A stretch of 64,000 nucleotides of DNA from Schaalia radingae (GTDB lineage: Bacteria; Actinomycetota; Actinomycetes; Actinomycetales; Actinomycetaceae): the NCBI RefSeq assembly GCF_900106055.1, contig NZ_LT629792.1:1178001-1242000 (forward strand), written 5' to 3'. Made by a program: the position numbers and the translations under genes. The notes beneath the pieces are model-generated. The model worked only from the letters and a program-made list of their open reading frames with translations, was not told the DNA's origin and did not search any database. Below, piece by piece: positions 54,036-62,648 of this stretch. Position 1 is the stretch's first letter, and each line of letters opens with the position of its first letter.

Positions 54036-54149
54036 GAGCGTTCGCGTTCGTACCGTCTTTGTCTGGCAGCGAACGTGGCAGCGGAAGTCTTTCAAATGAG
54101 GGTGCGCCCTTGTATGTTAGAAGAATCACTGAGTAGAAAGGACTCCAAA

Positions 54150-54593
54150 ATGGCAGAACAACTCGTGATCGATGCGCTCCAGCGCGCACTGGTGGACCTG
54201 ACCGACCTGTCATTGCAGGCAAAGCAGTACCACTGGAATATTCAAGGCGATCGTTTCCGCGCTCTTCACCTGGCGCTCGATGAGATCGTCGATCAGGTAC
54301 GTGAAGACCTCGACGAGGTTGCCGAACGTATTTCGACCCTGGGTGGTACTCCCGATGGCCGCGCCGCCACGGTTGCCAGGGACTCCGGAATCGGTGACGT
54401 GGCTGAAGGCACCATTTCGGTTGCCGACGCCTACAAGCAGATGGAAAGCAAGCTGATGGCTGCATCCGAGCGCATCAAGTCGGATCTTGAAAAGGTCGAT
54501 GATGCCGATTCACTCAGTGGCGACATCCTGGTCGGTGCTGCACGCGGACTCGAAAAGCAGGCGTGGTTCCTGCGCGCCGCGATCGAGAAGTAA
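54150..54593 (+). CDS. dps: Dps/ferritin-like DNA-binding protein
   Basis: Dps-type ferritin-like protein (147 residues) that stores iron and protects DNA from oxidative damage. The inter-subunit ferroxidase motif is present: KQYHWNIQGDRFRALHLALDEIVDQVREDLDEVAERI, in which the His of YHWN and the downstream His/Asp/Glu are the expected ligands. ATG 54150 has AAAGGA seven bases upstream; a GTG at 54075 would lie before the promoter-like TATGTT (about 54112) and is rejected. The 3' side carries a long imperfect hairpin shared with the convergent EIIA gene. Confidence 0.92.
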   Translation: MAEQLVIDALQRALVDLTDLSLQAKQYHWNIQGDRFRALHLALDEIVDQVREDLDEVAERISTLGGTPDGRAATVARDSGIGDVAEGTISVADAYKQMESKLMAASERIKSDLEKVDDADSLSGDILVGAARGLEKQAWFLRAAIEK

Positions 54594-54613
54594 CGTAACA
54601 GGCGCTCATCACC

Positions 54614-54665
54614 GCACGTTCAGGCGGGGAGAATTTCAAACAGGAAATCTCCCGCTTGGACGTGC
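54614..54665. repeat. long imperfect hairpin at the dps/EIIA convergent ends
   Basis: GCACGT and ACGTGC (outer arms), then GCGGG and CCCGC with wobble-paired segments between, and TTTC/GAAA around a short loop. It lies 20 bases after dps and is mostly inside the last codons of the EIIA gene. It can terminate dps transcription, though no T-run follows. Confidence 0.45.
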
Positions 54666-55090
54666 GTTCCATATTCAGCGTGTGACCCGATCATCGCGTC
54701 CGAACTGTCCATGACAATGACGGGGGTGGTCAGGTCGAAACCACCGTCGACAAGATGCGCGGGCCTCCATGAAACAACTGGCTGAGCGGTCTCTACAGTG
54801 CTGTGGTCACCCTCGACGACCATGAATGACGAGGTGTCGGCCTTGACGGTATCGAGCCCCACGTGAACCAGAACAGCGGGGCCGTCGGCTGACCGGACGA
54901 CAAATGCGTGGGGGAGAGCCTTAATGATTGTTCCCGCGATCGGACTGACCACGTCTGAGTGCCCATGCGCGGTCAAGGTATCGGGAATAATTGCCAGACC
55001 TGAGCCGACGATTTTCTCTGCGAAGACGGGGTCATTCACGTCAGATAAGGGAATCACTTGCCCAGCAAGTGGAGCAAGTACACGGGTCAC
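54620..55090 (-). CDS. PTS EIIA, glucose type, stand-alone
   Basis: Soluble PTS EIIA of the glucose family (156 residues), which takes phosphate from HPr-P. The phosphorylated His76 is in AVLVHVGLDTVK and the supporting His61 in ALPHAFVV; VLAPLAGQVIPLSDVNDPVFAEK opens the domain and TPVIVMDSSD closes it. In some bacteria the free EIIA also regulates sugar uptake. It overlaps the EIIB gene by 4 bases. No EIIC gene is adjacent, so the partner permease must be elsewhere. Confidence 0.93.
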   Translation of the reverse strand: MTRVLAPLAGQVIPLSDVNDPVFAEKIVGSGLAIIPDTLTAHGHSDVVSPIAGTIIKALPHAFVVRSADGPAVLVHVGLDTVKADTSSFMVVEGDHSTVETAQPVVSWRPAHLVDGGFDLTTPVIVMDSSDAMIGSHAEYGTHVQAGDFLFEILPA

Positions 55091-55317
55091 TTGAGTTTCT
55101 CAATCTCCTCAACGATGCTGTCAGCCTGCGGCCCCATGACAACCTGGATGGACGTTCCCACCGACACGACACCAAAGGCGCCCGCATTCTTCAGGGCATC
55201 CTCATCCACGAGTTCTTCGTCACCAACCGAAACACGGATGCGGGTAATGCAGGCTTCGAGATCCTTGATATTGTCCCAACCGCCTAATGCTCCCAGTATT
55301 TGTTCTGCCTGGCCCAT
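55087..55317 (-). CDS. PTS EIIB, glucose type, stand-alone
   Basis: Single-domain PTS EIIB (76 residues): ILGALGGWDNIKDLEACITRIRVSVGDEELVDEDALK with the phosphorylated Cys23, then GAFGVVSVGTSIQVVMGPQAD. This is the complete canonical domain, in contrast to the diverged EIIB-like protein at 51515. The ATG has GAGGAG upstream. It is the first gene of a two-gene EIIB-EIIA unit without a membrane component. Confidence 0.93.
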   Translation of the reverse strand: MGQAEQILGALGGWDNIKDLEACITRIRVSVGDEELVDEDALKNAGAFGVVSVGTSIQVVMGPQADSIVEEIEKLK

Positions 55318-55413
55318 GGGGAACTCCTCTGAACGTCCTGTGTACTGATGCCCTTACTCGAAGATTAACACGCACCAGCTGTTTACGGCCGGGCAACTGG
55401 CCGCTATGCAGAC

Positions 55414-55451
55414 AAAATGTCGGTAGGGCTCATGATGGAGCCCTACCGACA
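55414..55451 (-). terminator. rho-independent terminator of pepN
   Basis: TGTCGGTAGGGCTC and GAGCCCTACCGACA form a perfect 14-base stem with a 6-base loop; on the minus strand TTTT follows. It lies 30 bases after the pepN stop. Confidence 0.92.
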
Positions 55452-55480
55452 CTCGGTCGTTCAATCCGGAAGAGGAAGGG

Positions 55481-58063
55481 TTAAATGTCCGCTTTCTGTG
55501 CCGCCATCATGCGCTCAACAACCGCGACGCGTTCACGAATAATACGCGTGAGTGCGGCAGAGACATCAGGATGATCGTTCATCCACTGGCGACCGCGTTC
55601 AGCCAAGTCGAGCCCATCAACGTAGCCTGCCAAGGCGGTCGGGAACATCAATGTGACGATGTCTTCGGCCATGTGGAAGGTGAACTCTGACCAGACCTTT
55701 TCGATCGAGGCGAAATAATCGTCGACAAAGGCGGTGTAAGTATCCGGTGCAGTGTGTGCCTGAGCCCAGAAACCGGAGACCATTGCCCAGCGCGTATCGT
55801 TCGCGATTGACACGTTGTGCATGACTTCGTCCCATACGCGAGCCTTCACTTGCGGATCTGCAACCGCCGCGCGAGCCTGAGCTGCGCGCTGCCGGCCTGT
55901 CATCGTGTCATCCGCCTGCTCACGTTCGGCAATATCTGCCTCTGATGCGTGGCCAGCTCGGACCTGAGCGATAAGCAAATCCCACATCACATCGACATCG
56001 AGATCAAGGCCAGACAAGGTCTGCTCGCCTGTGTACAGAGCCTTGACAGCACCCACCTGATCGTCGGTCACTGCGTGGCGGGCCGCCGCCTGGATCAGGA
56101 TCTGCTGCTGGTCACTGCCGGACGCTGCCGAACGGGCCTGCAGGAGCAGGCGGCTGCCGACCATCGCCTGCGCGTCGGCACGATCAGCAGGAGCAACATA
56201 GCTCGACACTGCGGTGGCAATGTGTGCCAACGTCAGACGGAGCATCGACATATTGTCCTCAACGGGCAGTGCAGCAAGCGCCAGGTCGATGAAAGCGCGC
56301 GCAGGCATCTTGGCATCGCGCGTCATATCCCATGCAGAAGCCAGGATCACATTGCGCAGCAGAGAATCAGCGCAGCGCGTGATATTTTCGGTGGCGAACG
56401 CAAGGGAACGATCATCGAGGCGGATCTTCGCATAAGCCAGATCGCCATCATTAATAACAATGAGGTCGGGGCGAGGCTGGCCGACGACACTGCTGACCTC
56501 GGTCAGCTCACCGTCGACATCGAGCTCCTCGTGGAAAACCTGCTCAACAGGTGTCGTTCGGTTCGAGCCGGAATCATCCTGTGCGGCAGAACGCGAATAG
56601 CCTGCCACTGCCAGGCGGTGAGGACGCAGCGAGGAACCCGGCGTGAACGGCTCTTGGCGGATTGCCAGTCGGGTCATGCGGTCCTCGTCATCTGTTTCGA
56701 CGACCGTGCTCAACGTGGTGATGCCCGCTTCTTCGAGCCATACGCGGGACCAATGGTCAAGGTCGCGTCCGGATGCTGCTTCGAGTTCGCCCAAAAGGTC
56801 ATCCAGCGTTGCATTGTCGTAGGAGTGCTTGGTCAAATACTCGTGCAGCCCGGCGAAGAACTCGTCACGGCCGACGTAGGAGACTAGCTGACGAAGAACG
56901 GATGCACCCTTGGCGTAAGTGATGCCATCGAAGTTCACTTCCACGTCAGCAAGGTCACGAATCTCAGCCTTGATCGGGTGGGTCGTGGGCATCTGGTCTT
57001 GACGCATACCCCAGTCTTTACGGGACATAAAGCCGGTCCAGGCGTCGGTGTATTCGGTTCCTTCTGCCAGGCAGTAGTGAGACATGAACTCAGCGAAAGA
57101 CTCGTTGAGCCACAGGTCATTCCACCACTTCATGGTGACCAGATCACCGAACCACATATGAGCCAGTTCGTGCAGGATCGTATTGGCACGCTTCTCCAGG
57201 TCATCGTGGGTGGGGCGTGCACGGAAGATGTACTGATCGCGGAAGGTAATGCATCCGGCATTTTCCATCGCGCCTGCATTGTATTCGGGAACGAAAATCT
57301 GGTCGTACTTGGTGAAGGGGTAGGGGATACCGTAGTTGGCTTCATAGAATGCAAAGCCCTTGCGGGTGACGTCGATGACGCGGTCGGCGTCCAGGAATTC
57401 GCGCAACGAGGCGCGGCACCACACACCGAGCGGAATCTCGCGCCCATCACTGCTGGTCAGTGAATCAGTGACACCCTCGTACGGTCCGGCAATGATCGCC
57501 GTGATGTAGGTGGAAATACGCTGAGTTTCCTCAAAGTGATAGGTCCATTTTCCATCGCGTTCTTCCGGTGAGGGTGTGACGGAGTTGGAGAACACCTTCC
57601 ACCCTTGCGGAACTGTCACGGTGAAGGTAAATGTTGCCTTGAGATCGGGCTGCTCGAAGGTTGCGAAAACTCGTCGGGCATCGGGAACTTCAAACTGCGA
57701 GTAGCAGTACGCCTTGTTATCAGCGGGGTCAACAAAGCGGTGCAGTCCCTCGCCGGTGTGCATGTACTGGCAGTCCGCGTCGACGATGAGCGTATTGGAC
57801 TGAGCCAGTTCCTGCAGGTCGATGCGGTTGTCCTGATGTGCTCCGACTGACACGTCGCGTCCATTCAGCGTGATGGAATGGACATTGTTGGAGACCAGAT
57901 CAACGAACGTTGAGGCGCCTTCAGTGGCATCAAAGGTCAAGGTGGTGCGGGAGCGGAAGTCAGTGTCACCGCACGTCAAATCCAGTTCAACGTCATAGTG
58001 GTGAACTGAGATTATGCGTGCCCGCTCAGCCGCTTCATCACGCGTGAGGTTAAGACCCGGCAT
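55481..58063 (-). CDS. pepN: aminopeptidase N
   Basis: M1-family zinc aminopeptidase N (860 residues), cytoplasmic, removing N-terminal amino acids from peptides. The exopeptidase motif GAMEN (YNAGAMENAGCITF) and the zinc site HELAH (298-302) with the third ligand Glu321 in LWLNESFAEF are intact; the C-terminal ERAP1-like helical domain fills the remainder. ATG 58063 has AAAGG upstream and matches the family start (MPGLNLTRDEAAERARI), so a longer frame to 58144 is rejected. It lies 143 bases after a second metallopeptidase gene on the same strand. Confidence 0.96.
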   Translation of the reverse strand: MPGLNLTRDEAAERARIISVHHYDVELDLTCGDTDFRSRTTLTFDATEGASTFVDLVSNNVHSITLNGRDVSVGAHQDNRIDLQELAQSNTLIVDADCQYMHTGEGLHRFVDPADNKAYCYSQFEVPDARRVFATFEQPDLKATFTFTVTVPQGWKVFSNSVTPSPEERDGKWTYHFEETQRISTYITAIIAGPYEGVTDSLTSSDGREIPLGVWCRASLREFLDADRVIDVTRKGFAFYEANYGIPYPFTKYDQIFVPEYNAGAMENAGCITFRDQYIFRARPTHDDLEKRANTILHELAHMWFGDLVTMKWWNDLWLNESFAEFMSHYCLAEGTEYTDAWTGFMSRKDWGMRQDQMPTTHPIKAEIRDLADVEVNFDGITYAKGASVLRQLVSYVGRDEFFAGLHEYLTKHSYDNATLDDLLGELEAASGRDLDHWSRVWLEEAGITTLSTVVETDDEDRMTRLAIRQEPFTPGSSLRPHRLAVAGYSRSAAQDDSGSNRTTPVEQVFHEELDVDGELTEVSSVVGQPRPDLIVINDGDLAYAKIRLDDRSLAFATENITRCADSLLRNVILASAWDMTRDAKMPARAFIDLALAALPVEDNMSMLRLTLAHIATAVSSYVAPADRADAQAMVGSRLLLQARSAASGSDQQQILIQAAARHAVTDDQVGAVKALYTGEQTLSGLDLDVDVMWDLLIAQVRAGHASEADIAEREQADDTMTGRQRAAQARAAVADPQVKARVWDEVMHNVSIANDTRWAMVSGFWAQAHTAPDTYTAFVDDYFASIEKVWSEFTFHMAEDIVTLMFPTALAGYVDGLDLAERGRQWMNDHPDVSAALTRIIRERVAVVERMMAAQKADI

Positions 58064-58206
58064 TGAGTAGCCTTTCTCATGTAACTCAGGGATAGCGCAA
58101 CAAGCGCATATGACACTTCTTAGTCTTTCACTAATTGGACCCAAACGCCTAAGTGAGAGGCCACAAATGGCGTCGAATGCGTAAGAGGTTACATTTCAGG
58201 GGGCTG

Positions 58207-60219
58207 CTACGACCAGATTTCCACCCTCTGACTCGGATCTAACCACATGCCGTCCGACTCCGTGACATCGAATGTTGTCGCAAATTCCGGAAAATTGCGA
58301 AGCACCTGGTTGCATCGAAATTCTGCCGGCGAATGAGGGTCAATAACGAGCATCTGCTGGGCGAACTCGTCGCGCGACTTGGATCGCCAGATTCGAGCCC
58401 ATGAGTAGAAGAATCGCTGCGGCCCGGTCAAGCCGTCGATTACGGGCGCATCGTGAGGGCGATCGATGCCCTGGTCGCGAAGCGAAGCACACCACGCCCT
58501 CCACGCGATTGCCAGACCACCCAGATCTCCGATATTTTCACCGATGGTTAAGGCGCCGTTGACGTGTACCTCGGCGGGAGCTGCTTCTAGCTGACGGGGG
58601 ACAAGAGCCTCGTATTGTTCGATGAGGTGGTGCGTGCGCGATTCAAATTCGTTGCGATCTTCATCAGTCCACCAGTTACGCAGTGCGCCGTCTGCGTCGT
58701 AGCGCGATCCCTGGTCATCGAAACCATGTCCGATTTCGTGGCCAATGACGGCACCGATTGCACCGAAGTTCACTGCGGCATCAGCATCTGGATCAAAGAA
58801 GGGAGGCTGCAGGATAGCGGCGGGGAATACGATCTCGTTGAGTGACGGGTTGTAGTAGGCGTTCACCGTTTGAGGCGTCATAAACCATTCGTCGCGGTCC
58901 ACCGGCCGTGACAGCTTGGCCCATTCATAGTCCAGTTCATATGCGTTTGCCTTGCGCACGTTGTCCACCAGTGACGCATTCTCATCAAGATCGAGACCTG
59001 AATAGTCACGCCATGTGTCGGGGTAGGCAATCTTGGGATTGAAGGTATCGAGCTTTGCCAGCGCCTTGGTGCGCGTCTCCTCGCTCATCCAGCTCAGTGT
59101 GGAAATAGACGTACGATAGGCCTCCAACAGGCGTTGGACGAGTGCTTCCATCTGTTCCTTATAGTCAGCGGGGAAGTGTCGCTGAATATACAGGCGTCCC
59201 AGGGCGTCACCCAGTGTGCCCTCCACCAGGCCCAAACCGCGCTTCCATCGCTGTCGGAGTTCTTCGGTGCCGGCAAGCGTGCGTGAGTAGAAATCGAAAT
59301 TGGCTTCAACGAACTCGTGTGACAGCAGTGAAGCGTGGGCGCTGATGATCTTGCGGCTCTGCCACAGTTTGAGCGTGCGAAGGTCCTCCGATGCCCACAT
59401 CGACGCCGCGGTTGCCAGATAATCGGGCTGATTGACGTTCACATTCGCAATTGATTCGAGTTGAAGGCCAACCTGTTGTGCCCAGCTTCGCCAATCGAAA
59501 CCGGGATTGTCGTCAATGAGCTCCGAGGTGGTGCGATGGTTGGTTGTCTTGTGAGGATCTCGGTTTGTGACGGAATCCCAGTGGTGTGCGGCTAAGCGTG
59601 TCTCCCAGTCCATGACGCGCTGAGCGCATGAAGCAGCGTCGCCCTCGTCGTCGCCAATGTGGGCGAGGGTAAACAGGCGCTCAATGTGAGAGCAGTAGGC
59701 CTGGCGGATTGGCTCGTACTGGTCTTCGCGATAGAAGGATTCGTCCGGAAGACCCAAACCGGCCTGCTGGAAGTACAGCATGTAGCGTGAGGTGTCATCG
59801 GTGTCGGTGTTGACGTAAGGCACAAAAAACGTGGAGATGCCTCCGCGCATGAGCTGGCCGGAGAGTGTGGCGAGCTCGTCGTGGGATGTCGTGGCGGCTA
59901 CCGCCTCGAGCAGTGGAATGATGGGGGAGGCGCCCTGTTCCTCAATGCTGTCCTCATCCATGAATTGGCGGTACATGATGGCGATCTTGTGAGCTTCCGG
60001 ATCGTCGATCTGTCCGGCCAGCGCATCCTCAACAATTGCGCGTCCACGTTTTTCCGACAGATCGCGCAGCGTGTAGAAGGCGCCATCGATGGGGCGGTCA
60101 GCTGGAATGTTGTGGTCCGCGAGCCAGGCTCCATTCACATGGCCGTAGAAGTCATCCTGCGGGCGAACGCTGGGATCGGTCAGGGACTGGTCGAGGACGT
60201 GTGCAAGAAGTTCAGTCAT
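58207..60219 (-). CDS. M13-family metallopeptidase (neprilysin/PepO type)
   Basis: Zinc endopeptidase of family M13 (670 residues). The zinc site HEIGH is at 494-498 (IGAVIGHEIGHGFDDQGSRYD), the third-ligand region is GENIGDLGG, VNAYYNPSLNEIVFPAAILQPPFF is a substrate-cleft signature, and the C-terminus ends EIWS in the family style (usually CRVW). No signal peptide or N-terminal helix is present, so it is probably cytoplasmic like lactococcal PepO. ATG 60219 is chosen; TACAGT ends seven bases upstream. It may work with PepN in peptide use. Confidence 0.94.
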   Translation of the reverse strand: MTELLAHVLDQSLTDPSVRPQDDFYGHVNGAWLADHNIPADRPIDGAFYTLRDLSEKRGRAIVEDALAGQIDDPEAHKIAIMYRQFMDEDSIEEQGASPIIPLLEAVAATTSHDELATLSGQLMRGGISTFFVPYVNTDTDDTSRYMLYFQQAGLGLPDESFYREDQYEPIRQAYCSHIERLFTLAHIGDDEGDAASCAQRVMDWETRLAAHHWDSVTNRDPHKTTNHRTTSELIDDNPGFDWRSWAQQVGLQLESIANVNVNQPDYLATAASMWASEDLRTLKLWQSRKIISAHASLLSHEFVEANFDFYSRTLAGTEELRQRWKRGLGLVEGTLGDALGRLYIQRHFPADYKEQMEALVQRLLEAYRTSISTLSWMSEETRTKALAKLDTFNPKIAYPDTWRDYSGLDLDENASLVDNVRKANAYELDYEWAKLSRPVDRDEWFMTPQTVNAYYNPSLNEIVFPAAILQPPFFDPDADAAVNFGAIGAVIGHEIGHGFDDQGSRYDADGALRNWWTDEDRNEFESRTHHLIEQYEALVPRQLEAAPAEVHVNGALTIGENIGDLGGLAIAWRAWCASLRDQGIDRPHDAPVIDGLTGPQRFFYSWARIWRSKSRDEFAQQMLVIDPHSPAEFRCNQVLRNFPEFATTFDVTESDGMWLDPSQRVEIWS

Positions 60220-60226
60220 GTCTGAC

Positions 60227-60232
60227 ACTGTA
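60227..60232 (-). promoter_or_regulatory. -10 element (TACAGT), leaderless-type
   Basis: On the minus strand TACAGT is followed by seven bases and the ATG of the M13 peptidase. Confidence 0.4.
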
Positions 60233-60301
60233 CGTGCCGACAGTGTGATGATCCAGTGGCAGAAGCGGCGGCGCCCATTAAATAAGTATATGCAATACAT
60301 A

Positions 60302-60354
60302 ACTTGTGTTCATAATGGTATTAGCTCTATACTGATTGATGTCATCACACAAGT
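60302..60354 (+). promoter_or_regulatory. promoter and paired inverted sites of the mannosidase operon
   Basis: TTGTGT (60304-60309), 18 bases, TATACT (60328-60333) is the best promoter in this AT-rich stretch. A perfect inverted repeat, ACTTGTGT (60302-60309) and ACACAAGT (60347-60354), brackets it: one arm covers the -35, the other lies in the early leader. This arrangement fits control by a sugar-responsive repressor, but no regulator gene is within the window. Confidence 0.5.
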
Positions 60355-60367
60355 GAGGGAGAGCATA

Positions 60368-61690
60368 GTGGCTCGAGCAGATTCGACGTGGATGGAACAC
60401 ATCATTGCCACCGTGAAGGAGCGCGTTGATGCGCGCGTTGGCGAGGTTTTTGAGGACTGTTTCGTCAACACCATCAGTTCGACAATTGAGCGTTACGACG
60501 ACGGCAGCGCATTCGTTCTGACCGGTGACATTCCGGCGATGTGGTTGCGCGATTCCACATGGCAGATGATTCCGTACGTGCATTTCTCCGGTGATTACCC
60601 CGAGATTGCCGAGCTGATCGGTGGGGTGCTCCAACGTCAGTTGATGTATATCGATATGGATCCGTACGCAAACGCCTTCAATGCCGAGCCCAACGGCGCC
60701 GGCCACCATGACGATCTCACCGAGATGAGCCCGTGGATCTGGGAACGCAAGTACGAGGTTGACTCTTTGAGCGCTCCCTTGTTCCTGGCTGGTCATCTGT
60801 GGGACCGAACCCATGAGGACGCGCATCTGGGTGGCCTGGAGAAGGCTCTGGAAACAGTCGTCGATGTCTTTGCACGCGAACAACGTCACGAAACATCTGA
60901 CTACCGTTTTGAACGCCCCGGCGCTCAGGTAGCGACCGAAACTCTGTCTCACGGTGGAAAAGGCGCTCCGGTGGGATACACCGGAATGACGTGGAGCGGA
61001 TTCCGTCCCAGTGACGATGCGAACAGCTACGGATATAACGTTCCGGGCAATGCATTTGCTGTGGTTGTTCTGCGAACGGCGGCCAGGGTTCTTGAACAGA
61101 TGAATGCTGCAACTGGCGCCACTTCAAGCCCGGTTATTTCTCGGGCTCGTGACCTTGCAGACCAGATCAGCGCCGGTATCTACGAGCACGGCGTCATTGA
61201 TCATCCGCAGTGGGGGAAGGTATTTGCCTATGAAGTAGATGGTCTGGGACAGACTTTGACCATGGATGACGCCAACATGCCCAGCTTGTTGTCGCTTCCG
61301 TATATTGGCTTCCTCGAAGCGGATGATCCAATTTACCTCAACACTCGAGCCATGGTGCTCTCCGATACCAACCCGTTCTACTTCAACGGGTCGCGTGCGC
61401 AGGGAATTGGCAGCCCTCACACGCCGCACGAGTACATCTGGCCAATCGCATTGGCGGTGCAGGCACTGACAAGTACGTCAGCTCACGAAGTTGACCAGAT
61501 AATCGACACTCTGATTCACACGACGGGCGGAACTGGCCTGATGCATGAATCTTTCCATAAGGATGACGATGCCCTGTTTACCCGTGAGTGGTTCTCGTGG
61601 GCAAACGCCATGTTCTGCGAGTTGGTTCTGGCCTACTGCTCGCTTACCCAGTCGAACGATATTTCGAGAAAGGAGGCAAGCAATGGATGA
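60368..61690 (+). CDS. GH125 exo-alpha-1,6-mannosidase
   Basis: Metal-independent glycoside hydrolase of family GH125 (440 residues), which removes terminal alpha-1,6-linked mannose, as in host N-glycans or yeast mannan. Family motifs include FVLTGDIPAMWLRDSTWQMIPY (in two parts near residues 50-75), NAFNAEPNGAGHHDD, GMTWSGFRPSDD, YGYNVPGNAFA and GSPHTPHEYIWPIAL. No signal peptide, so substrates are cleaved after import. GTG 60368 with GGGAGAG about six bases upstream is preferred; a longer frame would cross the promoter. It overlaps the first permease gene by 8 bases and heads an ABC sugar-transport operon. Confidence 0.92.
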   Translation: MARADSTWMEHIIATVKERVDARVGEVFEDCFVNTISSTIERYDDGSAFVLTGDIPAMWLRDSTWQMIPYVHFSGDYPEIAELIGGVLQRQLMYIDMDPYANAFNAEPNGAGHHDDLTEMSPWIWERKYEVDSLSAPLFLAGHLWDRTHEDAHLGGLEKALETVVDVFAREQRHETSDYRFERPGAQVATETLSHGGKGAPVGYTGMTWSGFRPSDDANSYGYNVPGNAFAVVVLRTAARVLEQMNAATGATSSPVISRARDLADQISAGIYEHGVIDHPQWGKVFAYEVDGLGQTLTMDDANMPSLLSLPYIGFLEADDPIYLNTRAMVLSDTNPFYFNGSRAQGIGSPHTPHEYIWPIALAVQALTSTSAHEVDQIIDTLIHTTGGTGLMHESFHKDDDALFTREWFSWANAMFCELVLAYCSLTQSNDISRKEASNG

Positions 61691-62648
61691 GGCTCAGACA
61701 ACGCAGGCAACCGTTTCTGCCAAAGAAGACGCGCCGACGCGCAAGAAGAAGGACAGAGGAGCCAATCGCGATCTCAAAGCTGCTTTGGCGTTCATGGCTC
61801 CCGCAATCTGCGGTTTCAGCATTTTTGTTGTCTACCCGCTCATCAGCGCAGCCTATTTATCACTGACACGGTACAACGGAATCACCCCGCCGAAATTTGT
61901 GGGTCTGAAGAACTTTATCCGAATGTTCACCGCTGATCCGTCGTTCCTGAAGACGCTGTCGGCAACTGGATATCTGGTTCTTCTCTACGTACCCGCATCG
62001 ATGGCACTCGGACTTGCGCTGGCTGTCTTTGTCAACGTCAGGCTCCCAGCCGTATCGGTGATCCGAACCATCTTGTACTTGCCGGCAGTTCTTCCCATCG
62101 TCGCCACGGTCACGCTGTGGAAATTCATCTTTGACCCGCAGGTCGGTCTGGCTAACCAGGTGCTGGGATTCTTTGGAATTCCACCAATTGCATGGCTGAG
62201 TAATGAGCACACAGCGATGCCGTCGATTGTGATCGTCATGCTGTGGGGGGTAGGGTCAACAATGATCATCCTGCTCGCAGCATTGCAGGCAGTGCCCAAC
62301 GAAATCTACGAGGCAGCCAAAGTTGATGGTGCGGGACCATTCCGCATCTTCTTTTCGATCACTCTGCCGTCGATTGTCCCGATCCTGATTCTCCAGTTCG
62401 TCATGCAGATGAACGGTGCTATGCAGACCTTCGTTCAGCCGCAGATCCTCACCGGCGGTGGCCCCAGCTGGGCGACGAATACGCTCATGCTGTCGATCTA
62501 CAACCACGGTTTCCCGCCGCTGGGACGAGTTCCGGAACTGGGATACGCGACCGCTCAGGTGTGGATTCTGTTCTTCCTGATCATTATCTGCCTGGCTTTC
62601 GCAGCTCGATTCACCAAAGCCTGGAGGTACGACGATGTCCAAGTCTGA
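61683..62648 (+). CDS. ABC sugar transporter permease 1 (MalF type)
   Basis: Membrane permease of a CUT1-family carbohydrate ABC transporter (321 residues, six helices). A charged N-terminal tail precedes AALAFMAPAICGFSIFVVYPLISAAYLSLTRYNG. The ATPase-contact EAA loop is EAAKVDGAGPFRIFFSITLP. ATG 61683 has GGAGG upstream. It overlaps the second permease by 14 bases. Linked to GH125, it probably imports mannose-containing oligosaccharides. No ATPase gene is seen in the window; CUT1 systems often share one encoded elsewhere. Confidence 0.94.
   Translation: MDEAQTTQATVSAKEDAPTRKKKDRGANRDLKAALAFMAPAICGFSIFVVYPLISAAYLSLTRYNGITPPKFVGLKNFIRMFTADPSFLKTLSATGYLVLLYVPASMALGLALAVFVNVRLPAVSVIRTILYLPAVLPIVATVTLWKFIFDPQVGLANQVLGFFGIPPIAWLSNEHTAMPSIVIVMLWGVGSTMIILLAALQAVPNEIYEAAKVDGAGPFRIFFSITLPSIVPILILQFVMQMNGAMQTFVQPQILTGGGPSWATNTLMLSIYNHGFPPLGRVPELGYATAQVWILFFLIIICLAFAARFTKAWRYDDVQV

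Noticed and set aside
55949..56887. A 312-codon open frame antisense to pepN
   Set aside because: Shadow of the aminopeptidase coding frame without recognisable protein features.
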